The position numbers and the translations under genes are program-made. From assembly GCF_017676385.1 (NCBI RefSeq), contig NZ_JAFFZN010000004.1, positions 186,001-250,000 on the forward strand: a DNA stretch of 64,000 bases, read 5' to 3'. Shown here piece after piece: positions 32,849 through 41,808 of the stretch. The notes beneath the pieces are model-generated. The model had not been told where the DNA came from. It worked only from the letters and a program-made list of their open reading frames with translations, and ran no database searches. Position 1 is the first letter of the stretch; each line of letters begins with the position of its first letter. This DNA is from Streptomyces spirodelae (lineage in GTDB: Bacteria; Actinomycetota; Actinomycetes; Streptomycetales; Streptomycetaceae).

Positions 32849-33970
32849 TCACGTCCGGGAGGCCCTGCCGCACCCCTGACCCTCGGCTCCTCGCATCCGC
32901 TCGTCGATCGGCTGGCTCCGGTCGTACGGATCGATCACTGGGCCGTCCCCGTTACCGGCCGTCTGCTCATGGCCGAACTTCGGGTTGAGGTAGCCGTTGA
33001 AGAGGTCGCACCCGCCGTTGGTGGTGTCCAGCTTGTACGACACGGCGGAGAAGGTGCCTGCTTCGGTCTTCACTTTGGCGGGATCGTCCCAGCTCATCAC
33101 CAGTTCCCGCCGCACGATCGTCCGCGCGACCGCGCTGCTTCCTTCTTCAGCCGCGACGACCGGATACACGTACGTGACGTCCGCGGTGACCTCGAGTGCA
33201 CCACGCTCACCGGTCTCGTAGGTCACCCTGCCCCGTGTTTTCACCACGTTCCCGGCGAGCTTCACCTTTGCCGGGTCGAAGCGGCTGAACAGCAAGAGCG
33301 GATTGTTCTTCCGGCTCGGGTTGCGGAAGGCCGTCTTCAAAAGCTGCTGTACATCCTGCTGGCGGGGGTTGATCAGCGCGATTGCCTTGTCCGGATGCTT
33401 TCCACGCAGCACACCGGCGTCCAGGCTGGACGCGGACAAGAAGTCACGGGTGCGGTCCAGTGCTTGATCGACCTGCGCTTTGTCCATCCACCCTGCTGCC
33501 CGCGCCTTGGGAAAGCGGATGCCCGCCAAACCGTCCTCCCACTTCTGCGCCGGCGATCCTTTGAACGGCTCCTCCAACGTGGGTTGCTGTGCGACGGTCG
33601 TGCTCGGCGCGGTGCCGACCCCCTGACGTTCGGAGTGCGTGTCGTCGGCGCCAGGGAACCACCCGGCCACCCCGGCCGGGTTCAGTGCCACCGCCCCGAG
33701 CCCGAGCGCGGCCAACAACGCCGCCGCGTACCAGAGCTTTCTTCCACGGCGGCCGCTCCGCCGCTGCTTGTCCCGTGGTCCACTGCCCAGCTCGTACGTT
33801 CGCCAGCCCGTCGGGCGGTCAGGCTCCTCGCGCAGCCTCCTGGCCACCATCCTCGCCCGTGCCGATGGTTCCTTGGGCGCACTGTTTCCCCCGGAGGCGG
33901 CCTCCCGAAGGAACCGATCCCATTCCTCGTCCGGTATGGAGGCCCCGTCCTGTTCCCCGCCTCTGCCCAC
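32849..33970 (-). CDS. Single-pass membrane protein, function unknown
   Basis: About 373 residues. An acidic cytoplasmic N-terminus (SIPDEEWDRFLREAASGG) is followed by a basic stretch (RDKQRRSGRRGRK) and one membrane helix (LWYAAALLAALGLGAVAL, near residue 95). A large extracytoplasmic domain ends near DPYDRSQPIDERMRG. The arrangement resembles actinobacterial anchored proteins with an anti-sigma-like cytosolic tail, but no anti-sigma motif was seen and no sigma factor adjoins. The GTG start at 33970 is a guess; the frame remains open to 34342. I do not recognise the domain. Confidence 0.6.
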   Translation of the reverse strand: MGRGGEQDGASIPDEEWDRFLREAASGGNSAPKEPSARARMVARRLREEPDRPTGWRTYELGSGPRDKQRRSGRRGRKLWYAAALLAALGLGAVALNPAGVAGWFPGADDTHSERQGVGTAPSTTVAQQPTLEEPFKGSPAQKWEDGLAGIRFPKARAAGWMDKAQVDQALDRTRDFLSASSLDAGVLRGKHPDKAIALINPRQQDVQQLLKTAFRNPSRKNNPLLLFSRFDPAKVKLAGNVVKTRGRVTYETGERGALEVTADVTYVYPVVAAEEGSSAVARTIVRRELVMSWDDPAKVKTEAGTFSAVSYKLDTTNGGCDLFNGYLNPKFGHEQTAGNGDGPVIDPYDRSQPIDERMRGAEGQGCGRASRT

Positions 33971-34259
33971 GCTGATCGTCCCGCCCCTCTTGCCGCCTCG
34001 GTCGCCACCTGTCGGGTGTTCGCGCAGATGATCGTATATCTGCCGATCCGGCCGGAGGTTCGATTGGGGTGCTTCGGCCCAGGCTCTGCTGCCGTAATCC
34101 CGATGGCTGTGTGTGACGAAGACGGGATCACGCCCTTGAGCGTCTCGCGCATGGCCTCCGGCAGCGGCGAGCCCGTACCGATCCCGATCGATGGGAATGT
34201 CCCTGAGGAGCGACAGCACTGCCGTGGCCGGGTTGCAGCGCAGGTGTGCGAAGGACTGC

Positions 34260-35513
34260 TCAGTACAGCGGGAAGGCCCAGCCGCCGGGGTACCAGGGTT
34301 CGCGTTCGCCGCGGAAAGCCGCCGAGGCGAGGGAGAGCGCACCAGGCCGCAGCTCCTCGACGAGGCCGGCAGCCGCGAGGGCGGTCAGCGTGGTGCCGCC
34401 GAGGAAGGCTGCGCCGAGTTCCGCCGCAGTCAGCCGTATGTCGGCTGGAGCGCTCGTACGCTCACAGAGGACGTCTCCCGGTTCCGTTTGTAGCCGGTGG
34501 CGCCCGCTGTTCCACGGGCAGAAGTCGTCCCGGACGTCGAGTACGACGTCCAGCGGAATGCTGTAACCCCGGCTGGCCAAGGCCCTGTCCACGTCGGCCA
34601 GTCGCAGCCACAGGCGGTCCACGGGCCTGGCCTGAACCGCCCGGGGCTCGACCAGCAGATGCGGCAAAGGCTCGTCCACGGCGCCCTCGTAGTCGATCCA
34701 GGCCACCAGGTCGATCCCGGCGAGGAAGCGCCACAGCGCCGCATACGCCTGACGCGAGTGCGCCGCCAGCTCCACCACCTCCACCACCCCGGCCTCGCCG
34801 CCCAGCCCGTCCGGCGCAGAGCTGTGCCGGTAGAGGGCGTAGCCGGTGGCATGCCCGTCGCGCTCTTGGTGTACAGCGCACCGGAGCGCGGTCGCGCTGC
34901 CGCGCCGGTGCGGGTAGTCGGCGAGGCGCACCGTCCAGTGGGCCGTCTGCCGATCGGGCCAGCCGACCGTGGCAGTGCGGACCTGGTCGTACATCTTCTC
35001 AAGGAGGGGGCGGGCCTCGACCGGGTGCTGCAACCGGACCGTCCCGTCGCCGAAGTCGGTGGTCGGGCGGAACCGCATGGCATGCCGGTCGCAGCGCATC
35101 CGGTTGCCGACCGTCGCGGGGCCGTAGCCGTACCGTCCGTAGATGCCGGCCTCGGAAGGGCGGAGCGCGGCGACCGGCTCGAGCTGCTGCTCGTACAGGC
35201 TGCTCAGCTGGGCCCGCATCATCGACGTGAGGATGCCGCGGCGGCGATGCGTCGGGGCAACTCCCACAGACGCTATCCCCGCCACGGGCAGGACGCCCCC
35301 GGGAACGGTCAGCTTCCGGCCGTAGACAGAGGCTCCGGCGACCGGCTCTCCCTCGTCGAAGACGGCCAGAGTGCGGTCGAGGTCCGTCGCAGCTCGCTGA
35401 TCGGCGAGTTCCCCCTCCGAGCGGTCCATGCCGTAGGTGTCGGCGATCATGCGTGCCCAGGGGGCGAACTCCTGCTGGGAAACACGGCGAAGCTGGAACT
35501 GAGAACCGGTCAT
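34260..35513 (-). CDS. Eis-like GNAT N-acetyltransferase
   Basis: 417 residues. Two GNAT-like halves, the first with the acetyl-CoA loop VGVAPTHRRRGILTSMM (residues 83-99), plus a sterol-carrier-like C-terminal domain, matching the Eis family (about 400 residues). In Eis the free C-terminal carboxylate takes part in catalysis; here the protein ends WAFPLY. Family members acetylate aminoglycosides, lysine side chains or other amines. Monocistronic. Confidence 0.88.
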   Translation of the reverse strand: MTGSQFQLRRVSQQEFAPWARMIADTYGMDRSEGELADQRAATDLDRTLAVFDEGEPVAGASVYGRKLTVPGGVLPVAGIASVGVAPTHRRRGILTSMMRAQLSSLYEQQLEPVAALRPSEAGIYGRYGYGPATVGNRMRCDRHAMRFRPTTDFGDGTVRLQHPVEARPLLEKMYDQVRTATVGWPDRQTAHWTVRLADYPHRRGSATALRCAVHQERDGHATGYALYRHSSAPDGLGGEAGVVEVVELAAHSRQAYAALWRFLAGIDLVAWIDYEGAVDEPLPHLLVEPRAVQARPVDRLWLRLADVDRALASRGYSIPLDVVLDVRDDFCPWNSGRHRLQTEPGDVLCERTSAPADIRLTAAELGAAFLGGTTLTALAAAGLVEELRPGALSLASAAFRGEREPWYPGGWAFPLY

Positions 35514-35885
35514 CGGTCATATGTACAGCACGCTGCACTGGACTGACGCCTGGCCCCCTCCGACGCATCGGTTCCGCCTGATCTCCTGTCCCTCTGGATC
35601 CGTTCCGCGGCCCCCTCAGTCTCCGTCTGCGGTCAGTGATCACCTTGCCCGGCCGGATGTCCATGACCGGCGCGTGTCACTACCGCGAGCCACAACTCGT
35701 GCTGCGGTGCCGCACGGGCACTGCAGCATGACTGCCGTGGAGCATCGACACAGGGCCGGGCCGTGGTCCGTGATGGGTGCGCGAAGAAGTCCTCCCGGCC
35801 GTGTGGAAGGACGGCAAGAGGTTGGGCGCGATCAGTACTGGTTGCGGAGCCAGACCGTCCACGTTGCCCGCAATGCCGGCCGCGT
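35514..35885. other. 372-bp gap, nothing recognised
   Basis: Upstream of the Eis-like gene and downstream of the epoxide hydrolase, both on the minus strand. No protein-like frame, repeat or hairpin stood out. Confidence 0.4.
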
Positions 35886-37049
35886 TCACCGATGAGCGGC
35901 CAGCACTGCCGCGAGGCCCTCTTGCAGATCCTTGACGAAATACTCGGGAACTTCCAGCGACGGGAAGTGTCCTCCGGTTTCAGGTGACCTCCATCGGACG
36001 ATCTGCCGGAACCGCTCCTGCGCCCAGACGCGCGGGCACTTCTCGATGTCGCGGGGATACACACTGATGGCTGACGGGACGTCGACCCGCAGATCGGGGT
36101 CGAGTGAGTTGTGGCTCTCGTAGTAGATGCGGGCCGCCGACGCGCCGGTCCGCGTCAGCCAATACAGGGTGACGTCGTCAAGAATGCGGTCTCTGGAGAT
36201 CGTCTCGAACGGACTGTCCTCGGTATCTGTCCACTCGGCGAACTTGTCGAGAATCCAGGCGAGCAGCCCTACTGGTGAGTCGACGAGCGAGTAGCCGATG
36301 GTCTGCGGCCGGGTCGCCTGCTGCTTCGCGTACGCCGCGTGGTTGCGCCAGAAATCCCGGGTTTCCTCGGTCCATTGGCGCTCGGCAGCCGTCAGCCCGT
36401 CCGTGGTCAAGCCGGGCGGTGCCTGTGCGGTCGTTGTGTGGATGCCGAGAACATGCGACGGGAACCTGCCGCCGAGGACCGTGGTGATCACACCTCCCCA
36501 GTCACCGCCGTGGGCTGCGAACTTGCTGTAGCCGAGCCGTCCCATCAGTTCCACCCATGCGGCCGCGATCTTTTCGATTCCCCACCCGGTGGTGGCCGGC
36601 TTGTCGCTGTAGCCAAAGCCCGGCAGCGACGGGACCACGACGTGGAACGCCGGCGCGTCCGCGTCGTTCGGATCTGCCAGTTCATCGACCACGTGGATGA
36701 ACTCGGCAATGCTGCCCGGCCAGCCGTGCGTCAGGATCAGGGGAGTGGCATCCGCGCGCGCGGACCGGCGGTGCAGGAAGTGGATTCCGAGACCATCAAT
36801 GGTCGTGCGGAACTGGGTGATCCGGTTGAGGCGCGCCTCGAACGACCGCCAGTCGTACTCGGTGCGCCAGTAGTCGACGAGATCGGCGAGGTCCGCGAGA
36901 GGAACGCCCTGTTCCCATCGGTCAGGGCCGGGCGCGGTGCGATGAACCGTCTCAGCCTCCGGCAGCCGCGCCGCGGCCAATCGAGCGCGCAGATCGTCGA
37001 GGTCAGCGTCCGTTGCGTGGGCTTCAAAGGCTTGCACGTCGCTGGGCAT
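35886..37049 (-). CDS. Epoxide hydrolase-family alpha/beta hydrolase
   Basis: 387 residues. N-terminal EHN lid domain (about 5-110, PDRWEQGVPLADLADLVDYWRTEYDW in parts), then an alpha/beta hydrolase: oxyanion motif LTHGWPGS, nucleophile Asp in AAHGGDWGGVIT, and the catalytic His in the C-terminal ETGGHFPSLE. It would open epoxides to diols. Divergent from the CGNR regulator at 37174, with two operator-like sites between them, so it is probably induced by a ligand of that regulator. Confidence 0.92.
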   Translation of the reverse strand: MPSDVQAFEAHATDADLDDLRARLAAARLPEAETVHRTAPGPDRWEQGVPLADLADLVDYWRTEYDWRSFEARLNRITQFRTTIDGLGIHFLHRRSARADATPLILTHGWPGSIAEFIHVVDELADPNDADAPAFHVVVPSLPGFGYSDKPATTGWGIEKIAAAWVELMGRLGYSKFAAHGGDWGGVITTVLGGRFPSHVLGIHTTTAQAPPGLTTDGLTAAERQWTEETRDFWRNHAAYAKQQATRPQTIGYSLVDSPVGLLAWILDKFAEWTDTEDSPFETISRDRILDDVTLYWLTRTGASAARIYYESHNSLDPDLRVDVPSAISVYPRDIEKCPRVWAQERFRQIVRWRSPETGGHFPSLEVPEYFVKDLQEGLAAVLAAHR

Positions 37050-37112
37050 GAGATCTCCTGGTCGTCGTGGAACCGGTGTGGGCCTGTCGGTGAACCGGCT
37101 TGGTCTGGCGCG

Positions 37113-37129
37113 AACCGGCTAAGACGGTT
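37113..37129. promoter_or_regulatory. CGNR-associated operator candidate, copy 3
   Basis: AACCGGCTAAGACGGTT, with AACCG and CGGTT ends as an inverted repeat. It is nearly the same as copy 4, 42 bp downstream (four helical turns), and resembles copy 1 at the other CGNR locus. Confidence 0.65.
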
Positions 37130-37154
37130 CTAGCACTCCTCGATGGCAGCGGAC

Positions 37155-37171
37155 AACCCGCTAAGGTGGTT
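37155..37171. promoter_or_regulatory. CGNR-associated operator candidate, copy 4
   Basis: AACCCGCTAAGGTGGTT, ending 2 bp before the CGNR start codon; AAGGTGG inside it may also act as the ribosome site, so regulator binding would block both transcription and start of its own gene. Confidence 0.6.
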
Positions 37172-37173
37172 CC

Positions 37174-37749
37174 ATGCATGCTCGGTTCCCTGACTTCCGC
37201 CTCGGCAAGGTGCTCGCGACCAGCTTCACGGCGACCCTGACGGAGCGTTGCGGTGACGCCGTGGAACGCATCCCCACGCCGCAGCGACTTGTCGACTGGC
37301 TGGCAGTGAACGGCCTCGCGGTGGAGTCCTGCACCACCGCCCAGCTCGAACTCGCCAGGGAACTGCGGGAATCGATTCACGCCGCTTTGACCGCGGCCGC
37401 GATCCAGGACTCTCTCCCTGCGTCTGCTGTCCACGTCATCAATGACTGCAGCCTTCAGGGGCGGGCTGCGGCTGTCCTTACGCCCGAGAACACTCGGCAA
37501 TGGCGACTTGGCCCGGATTCCCGCGTAGAAGACGCCCTGAGCGTTGTCGCCGCCGACGCGATCAGCATCCTCGCAGGGGAGCGAGACGGAAAATTGGCCC
37601 TGTGCGCATCGCCGACCTGCCGGGCCGCCTTCTTCGACGCGAGTCAAAGCCGTACCCGAAAATGGTGTGAAATGAACACATGTGGGAATCGTGAGAAGAA
37701 AGCACGCTTCAATGCCAACAAGCGCAAGAGTTCCAGAACAGCAAAGTAA
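37174..37749 (+). CDS. CGNR zinc-finger regulator (ABATE domain), second copy
   Basis: 191 residues. N-terminal ABATE-type domain (1-130) and C-terminal zinc finger with C144, C149, C165 and C170 (CGNR), including AFFDASQSRTRKWC. Same architecture as the protein at 27157, though only distantly alike in the N-terminal half, so the two probably sense different ligands while binding similar DNA. Divergent from the epoxide hydrolase, 124 bp apart. Confidence 0.9.
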   Translation: MHARFPDFRLGKVLATSFTATLTERCGDAVERIPTPQRLVDWLAVNGLAVESCTTAQLELARELRESIHAALTAAAIQDSLPASAVHVINDCSLQGRAAAVLTPENTRQWRLGPDSRVEDALSVVAADAISILAGERDGKLALCASPTCRAAFFDASQSRTRKWCEMNTCGNREKKARFNANKRKSSRTAK

Positions 37750-37853
37750 TCGCTGAGAGAGCCCGAGGTGTGCCGGCGGCACGGTCGCTGGCAGCGAGCG
37801 GCTTTCCGTGCTGCAGTGCGGCGGCGGACGGACGTTCCGCGCCGCACGCGCGC

Positions 37854-39095
37854 CTAGCGTTTGTCGACGGTGAGCTCGCCGTCCAGGATCACCACGCTGA
37901 GGTCCCGAAGGTTGCCGATGTCCGCAGTGGGATCAGCGTTCAGTACGAGCAGGTCGGCGCGCTTGCCGGGGGCCACCGTGCCGAGGTCGGGGCGGACACA
38001 CTGCCGCGACGCGACGCTGGTGCCTGCGGTCAGCACCTGAGCGGGCGTCATCCCGGCCGCCACCATGAGTTCGGCCTCTTCGAGAGTGTTGGCTCCGAAC
38101 AGGCCCCGGCCGCTGAAGGTGTCGCTGCCCAGCGCGATGTGCACGCCGGCCTCGGCGACCTTCTTGAGATTGCCACGGGCGTCCGGGTGGGCGTCGTCTA
38201 TCCAGAGTGTGGGCGTGTAGGTGATGCCGTGTTCGAGCATCAGCTCGATGAGCGAGTGGTCGGTGAGGGGCTCGACGGTGACACCGTGCTCCAGGCCGTC
38301 GGCCCCGGCCTCGATCGCCTCGCGTGCCGCAGCTTGCTGGGTGGTGTGGACGGTAACCCGAAGGCCCCGCTCGTGCCCGGTCTCGATACCGGCCCGAAGG
38401 AGATCGAGGGGCAGCCGTTCCAATTCCACACCATCCGGAAAAGCAGGGTTCCGCCAGAGGTACTTGCGTCCGCCAGAGTGTGCGCACGCGCCTTCCGACA
38501 GGAGTTTGATCGCGTCCACTTTTCGGTCGGCGAGGTGGTGCACCAGGTCGCGGATCTGCTGCACGCTGTCGACCTCTCCCGTGAAGCGTTCGCGCGCCCA
38601 GGGGTTGCTGCTGAAGACCGTGGCGGCCGGGTGCCCGTCGCGTGCGGTGATTCCGCAACCGGTCGCCAACAGCCGCGGGCCCCGCAGCGTACCCGCGGCT
38701 ATTCTGGCCCGGGTGTTCAGGATTCCGTCCGTCGGATCGCCCACTGACTTGATGGTGGTGATCCCGTGGTCGAGGAACTGCCCGAGCTTTCCGGGAAGGT
38801 CGTTCTCCTCGAAGGCCCGCATCGAACCGGGATCGGAGACCGCGCGCACATCGTAGAAGTGGATATGCGTGTCGATCAGGCCCGGCATCACCCATCCTTC
38901 GGCCGCATCCACCTCCTGTCTGCCGCTGAGCGGCTCGGCCGAGACGGAAGCGATCTCTCCACCGGTTATGGCGACGTCGTACAGACCGGCGAGCGCCTGG
39001 CGGCCGTCGAAGACATGGGCGCGCCTGATCACGAGGTCGTAGGTCGCAGGTCCGCGAGCCTCGGTGCTCGCGATCGGTTCGCATTCCTGGGTCAC
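37854..39095 (-). CDS. Amidohydrolase-family protein
   Basis: 413 residues, TIM-barrel amidohydrolase. Metal motif GLIDTHIHFYD near residue 75, a possible carboxylated Lys in VDAIKLLSEG, EHG at the third metal-site strand, and catalytic Asp in IALGSDTFS. The composite beta-sandwich closes with GTVAPGKRADLLVL. It is like imidazolonepropionase or prolidase-type enzymes; the substrate is unknown. GTG 39095 follows AGGAG at 8 bp spacing. It lies downstream of an Rrf2 regulator whose 14-bp motif recurs 28 bp upstream of this start. Confidence 0.87.
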   Translation of the reverse strand: MTQECEPIASTEARGPATYDLVIRRAHVFDGRQALAGLYDVAITGGEIASVSAEPLSGRQEVDAAEGWVMPGLIDTHIHFYDVRAVSDPGSMRAFEENDLPGKLGQFLDHGITTIKSVGDPTDGILNTRARIAAGTLRGPRLLATGCGITARDGHPAATVFSSNPWARERFTGEVDSVQQIRDLVHHLADRKVDAIKLLSEGACAHSGGRKYLWRNPAFPDGVELERLPLDLLRAGIETGHERGLRVTVHTTQQAAAREAIEAGADGLEHGVTVEPLTDHSLIELMLEHGITYTPTLWIDDAHPDARGNLKKVAEAGVHIALGSDTFSGRGLFGANTLEEAELMVAAGMTPAQVLTAGTSVASRQCVRPDLGTVAPGKRADLLVLNADPTADIGNLRDLSVVILDGELTVDKR

Positions 39096-39122
39096 CGCTC
39101 TCACTCCTGGTGCGTTCCGTAC

Positions 39123-39136
39123 ACTAACTGCAACTA
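39123..39136 (+). promoter_or_regulatory. Rrf2-associated motif, copy 1
   Basis: ACTAACTGCAACTA, identical to copy 2 (39684-39697, opposite strand). It lies 28 bp upstream of the amidohydrolase start. Confidence 0.65.
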
Positions 39137-39194
39137 GAGTGGTTACAGTTTGCTCATGCGTCATGATGCAGGACGCGCATGCGTCACCGTCTGA

Positions 39195-39641
39195 TCAGTG
39201 GCCCCTGGGTTCGCCGTTCTCGGAGACCAGGATCTGCCGCAGCAGGCCGGCGATCGTCGTCCTGCCGAGCTGCTCCTCCAGAGCTCGTTCCGCGCCGCGG
39301 AACTCGACGTCGAGCAGGGTGCCGATGTTGCGTCCGACCTCGCACGCCTCGCTGGGCGGATTCGTGTGCCGCGAGAAGACCTGCCCCTCCTCGACGGCGG
39401 CGTACGCGTCATAGAGCGTGATGTCCCGCGGGGCCCGCGCAAGGGACCAGCCACCGCCCCGACCCTCGGTGGCCCACACCAGGTGAGCGTCCCGCAGGCG
39501 GCCGAGGACGCGCCGTACGAGGACTGGATTGCTTTGAAGGCTGTCCGCGATCTCCGCGGACGTCAACGAGCCCCCGCGCCGGTGCGCCAGCATCGCGAGC
39601 GCGTGAATCGCAACCGCGCTCCTACTGCTGAGCCCCGCCAT
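39195..39641 (-). CDS. Rrf2-family transcriptional regulator
   Basis: 148 residues. Winged helix (RSAVAIHALAMLAHRRGGSLTSAEIADSL in parts, RRVLGRLRDAHLV) and a short dimerisation helix. Only one Cys (SEACEVG) is present where iron-sulfur Rrf2 proteins have three, so it likely does not bind a cluster; it resembles YwnA-type ligand or thiol sensors. ATG 39641 follows GGAGCGGGAG. The motif 43 bp upstream recurs before the amidohydrolase, indicating autoregulation and control of that gene. Confidence 0.9.
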   Translation of the reverse strand: MAGLSSRSAVAIHALAMLAHRRGGSLTSAEIADSLQSNPVLVRRVLGRLRDAHLVWATEGRGGGWSLARAPRDITLYDAYAAVEEGQVFSRHTNPPSEACEVGRNIGTLLDVEFRGAERALEEQLGRTTIAGLLRQILVSENGEPRGH

Positions 39642-39683
39642 CTCCCGCTCCTGCCGTCGCCATCGAATGAACTGGAACCAAAT

Positions 39684-39697
39684 TAGTTGCAGTTAGT
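39684..39697 (-). promoter_or_regulatory. Rrf2-associated motif, copy 2
   Basis: Minus strand ACTAACTGCAACTA, 43 bp upstream of the rrf2-family gene; AT-rich relative to its surroundings. Confidence 0.65.
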
Positions 39698-39888
39698 TCG
39701 ATGGTCAACCGAGCTGTCCTGGTATCTCGGTTCGCGCAGCTCAGGCGCGGGTGACGACGGCCCGGAGCATGGAGAGCATCCTCCCGGGCGACCTTCTCCA
39801 GGCCGGAGCGGACACCAAGGCCCTGGGAAGAAGTCCGAACTGACTTACAAGGCCGTGTCTCCGAACTCGGCCCCGGAGGGTTCCCGGG

Positions 39889-41508
39889 TTACCGGGCGCG
39901 CCGGACGCGAGCCTCGTCCCAGACCGGCTCCGAAGCCTCCCGTACGGCACCGTCCGCACCGAAGACGAGGAACCGGTCGAAGCTGCGCGCGAACCAGCGG
40001 TCGTGTGTGACCGCCAGCACCGTCCCCTCGTACACCTCCAGACCCTCTTGGAGGGCTTCCGCGGATTCCAGATCCAGGTTGTCCGTCGGCTCGTCAAGCA
40101 GCAGCGCCGTCGCCCCCGCCAGCTCCAGAAGCAGGATCTGGAAGCGCGCCTGCTGGCCGCCCGACAGCCGGCCGAAGACCGTCTCGGCCTGCCGCGTCAG
40201 CTCGTACCGCCGCAGTGCCGACATGGCCGCGCCCCGGTCCCGCGCGTGCTCCTTCCACAGGATGTCCAGCAGTGTGCGCCCCTCCAGCTCGGGGTGGGCG
40301 TGGGTCTGCGCGAAGTGGCCGGGCACCACCCGCGCGCCCAGTTTCCAGCCGCCCGTGTGTGATACGTCGTCCCCGGCCAGCAGCCGCAGGAAGTGCGACT
40401 TCCCGGAGCCGTTCGAGCCGAGGACCGCCACCCGCTCGCCGTAGAAGACCTCCAGGCTGAACGGCTTCATCAGCCCCGTCAGCTCGAGTTCTTCGCAGGT
40501 CACGGCGCGTACGCCGGTGCGGCCGCCGCGCAGTCGCATCCGGATGTCCTGCTCGCGTGGCGGCTCCAGCGGCGGACCCGCCTCCTCGAACTTCTGCAGC
40601 CGGGTGCGGGCCGCCTGGAGCCGCGAAGCCATGTCGGAGTTGAAGGCGGCCTTCTGCTTGTACATGGCCACCAGCCGCTTCAGCTTGGCGTGCTCCTCGT
40701 CCCAGCGCCGCCGCAGCTCTTCGAAGCGCGCGAACCGTTCCCTGCGTGCCTCGTGGTACGTCGCGAAACCACCGCCGTGCACCCACACATCGCTCCCGGC
40801 GGTGCCCGGCTCCACGCTGACGATCTTCTCCGCTGAGTGGGCCAGCAGCTCACGGTCGTGCGAGATGAACAGCACCGTCTTGGGCGTCTCGCGCAGCCGC
40901 TCCTCCAGCCAGCGCTTGCCCGGGACGTCCAGGAAGTTGTCCGGCTCGTCCAGGAGCAGCACCTCGTCTCCGCCGCGCAGCAGCGCCTCCAGAACCAGCC
41001 GCTTCTGCTCCCCGCCGGAGAGGGTCCGCACCTGCCGCCACTGCGCCTTCTCGTACGGGGTGCCGAGCGCGGCGACCGTACACATGTCCCACAGCGTCTC
41101 CGCCTCGTACCCGCGCACTTCGGCCCAGTCGGCGAGCGCCTGCGCGTACTGGAGCTGGGCTGTTTCGTCATCCCGCTCCATCACCGCCAGCTCCGCCTCG
41201 TCCACGGCACGCGCGGCAGTACGGATCTCCTTGCGGGAGACCGACACCAGCAGGTCCCGCACCGTACGTTCGTCCCGTACCGAGCCCACGAACTGCGGCA
41301 TCACCCCGAGGCCGCCGCTGACCGTCACCGTCCCCGCGTCCGGCTTCAGCTCGCCCGCGATCAGGCGCAGCAGTGTCGTCTTGCCCGCACCGTTCGCCCC
41401 TACGAGCGCGACGGAGGAGCCCTCCCCGACCCGCAGCGAGACATCGTCCAGCAGGGCTCTGCCGTCGGGCAGAAAGAACTCCAGATGCGCGGCCTCGACG
41501 TGTCCCAT
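39889..41508 (-). CDS. ABC-F family ATPase
   Basis: 539 residues, two ABC domains and no membrane segment. First domain: Walker A GANGAGKTT, signature LSGGEQKR, Walker B LLLDEPDNFLD. Second: GSNGSGKSH, LSGGQQAR, LLLDEPTDNLD. The linker between them (about 240-310) is charged and helical. ABC-F proteins act on the ribosome (translation factors or antibiotic protection). ATG 41508 gives the expected first strand VEAAHLEFFLPDG. It lies alone; whether it gives resistance cannot be told. Confidence 0.92.
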   Translation of the reverse strand: MGHVEAAHLEFFLPDGRALLDDVSLRVGEGSSVALVGANGAGKTTLLRLIAGELKPDAGTVTVSGGLGVMPQFVGSVRDERTVRDLLVSVSRKEIRTAARAVDEAELAVMERDDETAQLQYAQALADWAEVRGYEAETLWDMCTVAALGTPYEKAQWRQVRTLSGGEQKRLVLEALLRGGDEVLLLDEPDNFLDVPGKRWLEERLRETPKTVLFISHDRELLAHSAEKIVSVEPGTAGSDVWVHGGGFATYHEARRERFARFEELRRRWDEEHAKLKRLVAMYKQKAAFNSDMASRLQAARTRLQKFEEAGPPLEPPREQDIRMRLRGGRTGVRAVTCEELELTGLMKPFSLEVFYGERVAVLGSNGSGKSHFLRLLAGDDVSHTGGWKLGARVVPGHFAQTHAHPELEGRTLLDILWKEHARDRGAAMSALRRYELTRQAETVFGRLSGGQQARFQILLLELAGATALLLDEPTDNLDLESAEALQEGLEVYEGTVLAVTHDRWFARSFDRFLVFGADGAVREASEPVWDEARVRRAR

Positions 41509-41589
41509 GCGGGGATTGTCGGCTCCCTCGCCCTCCCAGGCCAAGCGAATATCCAACCCAGCGCCACTGCGGAGGCGGAGGCGGACGGG

Positions 41590-41721
41590 CAGAAGCCGAC
41601 CAGCGAGTCGCAGCGGCCGTTCGGTGAGCCGGACTACCTGATCCGCGTGGTCAGTGCCGACCTGCCGTTCCACCAGCGCCTCTACGAATCGGTGCTCACC
41701 ATCTGCCGGGGGTGCGGATGA
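41590..41721 (+). pseudogene. Remnant of an Lrp/AsnC-type regulator C-terminus
   Basis: The plus-strand frame ending 41721 encodes GEPDYLIRVVSADLPFHQRL, then YESVL and a premature end. This matches the ligand-binding domain of Lrp/AsnC proteins (G-DYLLRV-V-DL pattern). No helix-turn-helix is found upstream, where the ABC-F gene runs on the other strand. It appears to be a truncated gene scar in the 300-bp gap upstream of the ABC-F gene. Confidence 0.45.
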
Positions 41722-41808
41722 ACGGCCCGGCCCCGCCGCTGGACCGTGGGCGACGGGGCGTTCACATCGGTGGGGCATCCGCCACTGTGGGCGGTCGCCG
41801 GGCCTGGG

